Shown piece after piece: positions 31,001 through 33,633 of a stretch of DNA of 33,633 nucleotides; position 1 is the stretch's first letter; each line of letters opens with the position of its first letter. The stretch lies in IMG/VR virus record IMGVR_UViG_3300042541_000142, positions 1-33,633 of that record. The stretch is one strand, 5' to 3'. Source of the DNA: a virus. The notes under the pieces were generated by a model, which worked only from the letters and a program-made list of their open reading frames with translations, was not told where the DNA came from and did not search any database. Both the position numbers and the translations under genes were made by a program.

Positions 31001-31190
31001 TCGACTTAAAGATATTGACGTTTACAACTACAAGAATAGCGCCCTACCAATTGAGGATAGTACGATAGATGCGTCGCTTAAGAATCGTGCCGACCGTCGT
31101 GAAGAAGGTATTGAGGGGTTGGCAGTCCCTCGTAGGCATCTAGATATAATAGAGCCGTTGCTAGAGAAGTCTAGAGTAGGCCAGAAATAA
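25065..31190 (+). CDS. Giant ejection (internal virion) protein with zincin motif and LPD38-like C-terminus
   Basis: A 2041-residue protein in ATGA overlap with the previous gene. Residues 1-30 (NAVYDALRRADAAGDTESAQ) are a common front of ejected phage proteins. Residues 70-350 carry several Gly/Ala hydrophobic stretches (LGGAALGGITAVTGVDPLL), possible membrane-insertion segments. Residues 526-600 are an 11-residue repeat linker. Around 760-930 lies a zinc-peptidase-like region with H841-E842-M-L-H845 (LLHEMLHGAT). The long C-terminal half is helical, with FNFMGGAFHHLERISRETMY near 1590, a hydrophobic hairpin near 1708-1737, an acidic run near 1745-1761, and patterns of the polyvalent LPD38 type. 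It is probably the T7 gp16 counterpart by size and position, not by sequence. Confidence 0.8.
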   Translation: MTDINAVYDALRRADAAGDTESAQKLADYIRQQTSSPEPVASTPATPAPTPDQQSSLRQVADVPLKLGAGALGGFRMLTDTLGANNPASQQLKNMEDSVSALFSAQSKNDSAEVARIMKEAEDKGYGDQITAALQAYATAPVDLTVNALGTMAPLVFGQLLKKGLQAFSTAKKVATTAQTAFQRLVPSKTSAAIGTAMGTGVIKGGIYDAVKEELAKTDMPPEQVEARAQLAQDYNGENLGLILGGAALGGITAVTGVDPLLVKGMTKKIVGEAGKEAAKKGVVRRAVETGAAEAIPEVAQGAQEQYAKNVALQKEGFDVPTMRGVAGAGALEGLAGGVLGAGVGAINPQGRDEEAAAAAAAQEEADTEERLSGVRQNESEIAKKYDSVVSQLMTDQVAEDGTIIRKGINETEALKQAGNIIAQEEGYDSTGTGAVTEVEPGGIEPSPEVRGGEDTSITQPTGEPTGAEPGSVGVLGAPAADVTGRTEPYATTLADVGGTTEPTVTGLPDVAEAAGRVEPTLTGGVAEIKPEAVQDVAEIKPEAVQDVAEIKPEAVQDVAEIKPEAVQDVAEIKDEAVKDVAEIKDEAVQDVAEIKDEAKVDPLTGLQAAGKKRGRPVQELTAEQKADKQQQRRAQQGSGIDAIRTAEKAKAVVERAPLNEGDYANELELEDANTIRNAETVEALTQAYKIANDPRYRKNKAGVTASEVINNPNITPRQHMIAQNKAKIKDTAKSGQLLSTHTNPTTDPVISAFKSAKDAVAYISRYGTVFEKTLVRMLKPFIGEITIVIVRDPQTDIKDPELRHEFTKGNGAAGMYAETSKGGVIYLDAISGLNNTVLLHEMLHGATMSKINSYLKDHNSVDKKTRDAIYDLMELMDRAGEYYKLLNSEGRVPPAIQILAKENGADVFNDLKEFISYGLTQPEMQEFLMSAPGRYKTDTFINSFVQSIRNLFNMGPQYKSAFHDLIIVTNKIAGAPKFTEKTTPSVALAKKPKKVKVNKLSEKLEKSQTYTYLNASIGELIRKTRNSKDAIRLLKAVGDSLKVGSIRAILPTLTTQDIGRWVGDKIVNINKVNDAVQEMAGMRSRMIRELAEQVPAWVKFNKKSEEGGKLLGDVMNAATLQQVDPAKYKTLAEALQNDAELKQLEQAHADPTLSGKEKIAASGRVTKRKNRISYVYTLWDRLGKIAKGKGQDVYRMARDKHEETFRLHEQLLTDKIASSNVPGDINDASTPKGKLMASIAKTFQDAKKLGIYFPLMRYGNFWFRVGKGQSGEFYMFQSAAARNNAVDKRVEELKKAGDKRTKEKMVEDLTLDFGDNLRQMRAEVVESSQMLKGIFEMLDTNKLTDIEALKDEVYQMYLMTLPEKDMRRRFTHRQGKTGFSADVLRNFITSQHTAANQLSRLAYSDKIRNALGSAYAELAGNPDKLRLNAFIDEIALRAGAELMPQVPGEFNLDSLASFGNQAVFYYMLTAPKSALVQMTQLPIVGLPVLQAEYGVAEASKTFARYSFLFNKLGTSKKDANGNVITNWGQPSINDSSYINKHPDPVYRKALKTAWETANNRDIFMSTYAADMTSRARTPTAEYEGWIHKGFRTTFNFMGGAFHHLERISRETMYMASFELEFAKLKKEGVSDAEATKQGIKKATELVYDALFNYTQYNKPRFMKTPATRLATQFMTYPLQMTSYLTRNFVNMLRKLPAKDRKDAAVKFFGTLGMTGLFSGVVGLPLYSVIMGAAEGVRELMRPDMEGDDEDEYYDDDDEGNPLGKRSLDLWFRESFIPDFFGEGSSLAKALGLTDEQALMLQRSVKMGPISALTDLNIGASTSLNNLWFTEDAPAENSKGAFQDMVFNTLTGPFGGMGEQIAGAFDDWNSGHVNRAVEKGLPAFFRGAATAYRLRSEGLQTREGDEIRDPEWYTTAKLAAQTLGFHSTETAEIQKKNFIAQRMLKGIEKDRKEALDKLDLAIRRYEADDTDDNEEAIEARLKDIDVYNYKNSALPIEDSTIDASLKNRADRREEGIEGLAVPRRHLDIIEPLLEKSRVGQK
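26335..26340 (+). promoter_or_regulatory. Ideal internal Shine-Dalgarno in the +1 frame ORF context
   Basis: AGGAGG ends six bases before the ATG at 26347, which is out of frame with the giant protein. This is the consensus sequence at ideal spacing, as good as any start site in this window. Confidence 0.5.
26347..26547 (+). CDS. Candidate overlapping gene inside the giant protein gene
   Basis: A 66-residue frame read at +1 relative to the giant protein, over its disordered linker. It has AGGAGG six bases upstream of ATG and ends with TAG. The product is helical and balanced: MTQQEQELLLKLNPEELSLA, then a basic middle and LSPDQWVYLEHLLQMLQEE, ending LTRLH, with 17 leucines in amphipathic spacing and one Trp. 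The same stretch in the main frame is low-complexity Gly/Pro/Thr, so the +1 product looks more protein-like than its host. No known family is certain. It could be a regulator or partner of the core, or chance; treated as a candidate. Confidence 0.4.
   Translation: MTQQEQELLLKLNPEELSLALKCVAGKIRVSRSLPESLLELSPDQWVYLEHLLQMLQEERSLTRLH
26640..26864 (+). repeat. 33-bp tandem repeat, six full copies and one partial
   Basis: Units start at 26640, 26673, 26706, 26739, 26772, 26805 and 26838 and encode (G/D)VAEIKPEAVQ-type 11-mers, the later three with KDEA. Copies are nearly identical in DNA, so the array is young and probably varies in number. It forms a charged helical linker before the peptidase-like region. 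Confidence 0.9.
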
Positions 31191-31217
31191 AAAACCCCCC
31201 GGTGTTTAGTCGGGGGG
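31189..31217 (-). terminator. Intrinsic terminator for the leftward unit
   Basis: CCCCCCG at 31195-31201 pairs with CGGGGGG at 31211-31217 around a 9-base loop. On the - strand the stem is followed by six T (A-run 31189-31194), the classical form. On the + strand no T-run follows, so it works mainly for transcripts coming from the primase side. Confidence 0.8.
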
Positions 31218-31246
31218 CAAGGGGCACTACCAAGACTTGTAGTATA

Positions 31247-31441
31247 TCACATCCTCCATACCCTTAAGCCGCGTATACCCCCTTCAATAACCACCTTGGT
31301 TAGCACCTTTATCTTCAGCCTATTTGTGGTGCAAAGTAATTCTAGCTTAGCATTAGCACAGTTTAGGCAAGGGATAAAGATCGAATACCCCCTCCTAAAC
31401 TTCTTCCACTTAACGTCGTAGCTAACTCTGTCCACCAACAT
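31247..31441 (-). CDS. 64-residue conserved phage protein after the primase
   Basis: A small - strand protein from the ATG at 31441, which overlaps the end of the primase/helicase gene by 20 bases (an in-frame TTG two codons earlier is also possible). The product MLVDRVSYDVKWKKFRRGYS, then F-I-P-C-L-N-C and the end KVVIEGGIRGLRVWRM, has the pattern of small proteins found beside DUF927 genes: a basic front, an F-x-P-C core, and a final E-x-G-I-x-G-x-R-V-W-R. Function unknown. It ends about 30 bases before the terminator. Confidence 0.75.
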   Translation of the reverse strand: MLVDRVSYDVKWKKFRRGYSIFIPCLNCANAKLELLCTTNRLKIKVLTKVVIEGGIRGLRVWRM

Positions 31442-33633
31442 CTTCAACCTCAGCAGGAACTAAACCCTCTAAGCCTATGAAATCAGGGTTTTCACAGTTA
31501 AACACTATACAACGTACCCCCGGGGCTACTATCTTTGTGCCCTTAGCCAGTCGCTTAGTCTCAGAACCTAATACTATCCCCTTCTTAACCAACTGGTTAT
31601 ACGTTTCTTTGTAGTTAATTTGTATCTTTACACAGTCGCTCTTGAAGCTACTAGCGGATATGAACATTTTCTTAGTGTCTGGCTCATACCTGATAAGCAA
31701 GTCGCTCTTGGGTTCAAGCACTGGGAACGAAGGCAGTTTAGACCTAGCGTCTACTCCGTTGTTTACCACTAGGATGTTCTGCATATGGCGGTTGATGTAG
31801 TCAGCTACAACCAATACGGCGTTGTCTGCATGTGGGGCTACTTCCTCCCGTACACCCAGTATCATCGCAGTTGCTGCCATGTATATCGCCTTCATGTCCC
31901 AGTCTAACAATTTAAGCTTTTTAGCAATCAAACCACCAGTTATATTAGCTGCTAGGGCTGCTGACCATATACGCTCACGTTGCGTTAGCTTCAACTCTAG
32001 GTCTAACTTTGCTTGGATGCTGATACAAGTAGCCTTGGCTTCCTCTAAGTTATTGACCAGCCACTCAGCATATATTTCCCCAGCGTGCCCGTAGTTCTGC
32101 TTCAACTGGTGGTCAAACATCTGCTTGGCAAAAGACTTCTCCAATGTATCGGTGTAGTCTATCTTGTACTCTATTAGCCGCATCATCTCGCCGTCAGCAC
32201 TGTTCTTCATAGCGGTCATCTTCTCTACAAAGCTGGCATTAGAACTAGCCAGAGATATAGATTGCCATGAGGTCAAGTTAAGACGCAGCTCGTTAGTTGA
32301 TGCCTTAACCCTATCCTTACCCCGCCCTTGAGACATGCTATATGCTAGGGTAGAGAAGTCAGCCGGGGTCATGTTGGTCATTTCGTCTACCGTGTTAGGT
32401 AGGTTGTTCATCACCCCTAGCCGCATGATCTTGGCATTAAGGGTGTCATTCCACATAGACCCTAACCTGTCAGGGTTGCCATATACACTGTTGCACATAT
32501 GTAGAATCGTGGTTTTACCAGTACCAGACTTAGGGTGTATTACGTTGATGATCGCCCCGTTCTGCTTTAAGAACTTAAGTAGAGGCGAACCAAACGCAGT
32601 CAGCGCAGCAAAGGCATGAAGCTCTAGCCCCGGTCTGCCGTACAGGTCGAATACTTCCTTCCACTTCTCTAGTGTCCCTGCGGGTTGTAACTGAGCCGCT
32701 ATATCCGACGTAGTTGACGAAGGGGGACTGTGGAATATGCCATCACGGGTTATCTCACGATCTCCTATAATGAACTTGCTGTCATCATCTGCCCATCCAA
32801 ATTGTAATCTCATAAGTTCTGCCTTCCTTTTAAATTGTAGTTCTCTGATTGATAGTAGGATGAACTCGGTCAGGTGACCAAACTGCTTCATGTTAGGTAC
32901 AACGCCAAAACTAGATAGCACCTTACGAAGTTCATTCTTGTCTGTAACTGCGGTATTAGGTATTACAAACTGCTTAACCCCATCTCGAGGTAGGTGCAGC
33001 TTCATTACTACTACGTCTCCCAAGACTGGGTCGCGCATACGCTTTAATACATACAGGTCATGCTCATACACCCGTATTGGTTCCACTTCTTCATCAGCAG
33101 GTGCTAAGTAGATGCCGCCTGACTTACCCCTAAAGAAAGGACTGGGGTACTTAGGAATCTTGTGGACTTCCGCTTCTTCTGTTTCATCTTCGGAGTCTAC
33201 GACTACTATGTTATCTGCTTCTGTAGCCTCGACTATCTCTTTGCCTAGCTGTATAGGAGTCTTGATCTTCCCCTTATGTGGGCAACCTTCACACCCACCG
33301 GGGTTAGACTTATCAAACTCCGCACAACTATGAGGCCCACCTATGTGCGCTATCTTTTGCTCAGTAGTAATCGGGTCGTAGTCTTGATGCCCTTGCGATA
33401 ACTTATGAATCGCTTTGTCTTTATCTACACAAAACTTAGCTATGGATAACGCATCAAACCATCGTGGCTCTGATAACGATTCCCTGTTCTCGTAGCAATC
33501 AAGTAACTGTGCACACCCCGTACCACTAGCACTGCGGATCATAATCTTGCTGAACTTAGATATGGTGCTGTCCATCATGGACTTAGCCAGTTCGGTTAGT
33601 TCGCGCTTAGGGGGTACTTCAGACCTCTCTTGT
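31422..33633 (-). CDS. DUF927-type primase/helicase, 5' end cut by window edge
   Basis: The frame is open to the right edge with no stop; 18 codons precede the first ATG seen (33578), so the true start is outside. Counting from that ATG (718 residues), residues 36-112 carry the end of a primase-type domain: a LSIAKFCVDKD stretch, PHSCAEF, then C85, C96, C99 in PGGCEGCPHKGKIKTPIQLG. The P-loop lies at about 349-356 (HPKSGTGKTTILH), a Walker B-like TVDEM at 396-400, and an Arg/Ser-rich S-x-G-R-G-K-D-R at 416-423. This is the DUF927 helicase layout of phage primase-helicases that open DNA at replication forks. It belongs to the leftward early/replication unit. Confidence 0.85.
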   Translation of the reverse strand, partial: QERSEVPPKRELTELAKSMMDSTISKFSKIMIRSASGTGCAQLLDCYENRESLSEPRWFDALSIAKFCVDKDKAIHKLSQGHQDYDPITTEQKIAHIGGPHSCAEFDKSNPGGCEGCPHKGKIKTPIQLGKEIVEATEADNIVVVDSEDETEEAEVHKIPKYPSPFFRGKSGGIYLAPADEEVEPIRVYEHDLYVLKRMRDPVLGDVVVMKLHLPRDGVKQFVIPNTAVTDKNELRKVLSSFGVVPNMKQFGHLTEFILLSIRELQFKRKAELMRLQFGWADDDSKFIIGDREITRDGIFHSPPSSTTSDIAAQLQPAGTLEKWKEVFDLYGRPGLELHAFAALTAFGSPLLKFLKQNGAIINVIHPKSGTGKTTILHMCNSVYGNPDRLGSMWNDTLNAKIMRLGVMNNLPNTVDEMTNMTPADFSTLAYSMSQGRGKDRVKASTNELRLNLTSWQSISLASSNASFVEKMTAMKNSADGEMMRLIEYKIDYTDTLEKSFAKQMFDHQLKQNYGHAGEIYAEWLVNNLEEAKATCISIQAKLDLELKLTQRERIWSAALAANITGGLIAKKLKLLDWDMKAIYMAATAMILGVREEVAPHADNAVLVVADYINRHMQNILVVNNGVDARSKLPSFPVLEPKSDLLIRYEPDTKKMFISASSFKSDCVKIQINYKETYNQLVKKGIVLGSETKRLAKGTKIVAPGVRCIVFNCENPDFIGLEGLVPAEVEDVGGQS

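Noticed and set aside
1-33633. tRNA genes, integrase or attachment sites
   Set aside because: No cloverleaf with a T-arm consensus and no integrase-like protein was found on reading; a tRNA search program would be needed to exclude a tRNA fully.

Overview
The window is a stretch of a tailed double-stranded DNA phage genome (Caudoviricetes), most likely a short-tailed (podovirus-like) phage of a Gram-negative host. Support for this: two adaptor-type proteins, a P22 gp10-like nozzle protein, internal virion proteins ending in a 2041-residue ejection protein, and a nested Rz/Rz1 spanin pair, which is needed only where there is an outer membrane. No integrase, repressor, ribosomal RNA or other host gene is visible. 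The fibre and core-protein sequences look like those of uncultured aquatic phages; that is recognition by pattern, not a database result.

Layout. All genes from 1 to 31190 are on the + strand, tightly packed, and very often overlap by ATGA, TTGA, GTGA or TAATG junctions, so they are probably co-transcribed and translationally coupled. 1-982: a cluster of tiny, very Lys/Ala/Gly-rich proteins, followed by an endonuclease VII-type HNH gene (976-1425) that looks inserted. 1426-3829: head-tail adaptor proteins with a zinc-ribbon protein and two small basic proteins between them. 3842-5046: small structural or tail proteins. 5048-9441: three fibre-type genes, one built from 20-residue repeats, one of 806 residues, one ending in a collar domain with two HTH motifs. 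9441-14797: an array of short fibre genes alternating with small chaperone-like genes. 14794-16590: small membrane proteins, a zinc-finger protein, a holin-like protein, an M15-type endolysin and the Rz/Rz1 spanins. 16658-20185: nozzle protein, a C1q-like tail protein and a cupin. 20173-31190: a block of four large virion proteins plus a small GNAT-like protein, comparable in position to the internal core genes of T7-like phages.

At 31190 the strand switches. A convergent - strand unit holds a primase/helicase of the DUF927 type (cut by the right edge) and a 64-residue protein; a GC-rich hairpin at 31195-31217 followed, on the - strand, by a T run would terminate that unit.

Points most worth a second look: the fibre/chaperone array and its missing chaperone; an overlapping +1-frame gene candidate at 26347-26547 with an ideal Shine-Dalgarno; the same approximately 65-residue module inserted in two neighbouring tail proteins; the HNH gene bounded by a 10-bp repeat carrying the end of its neighbour; and a zincin motif inside the giant ejection protein. 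There is no gene-free stretch longer than 300 bases; the only noticeable gaps are 16591-16657 and 31191-31246.
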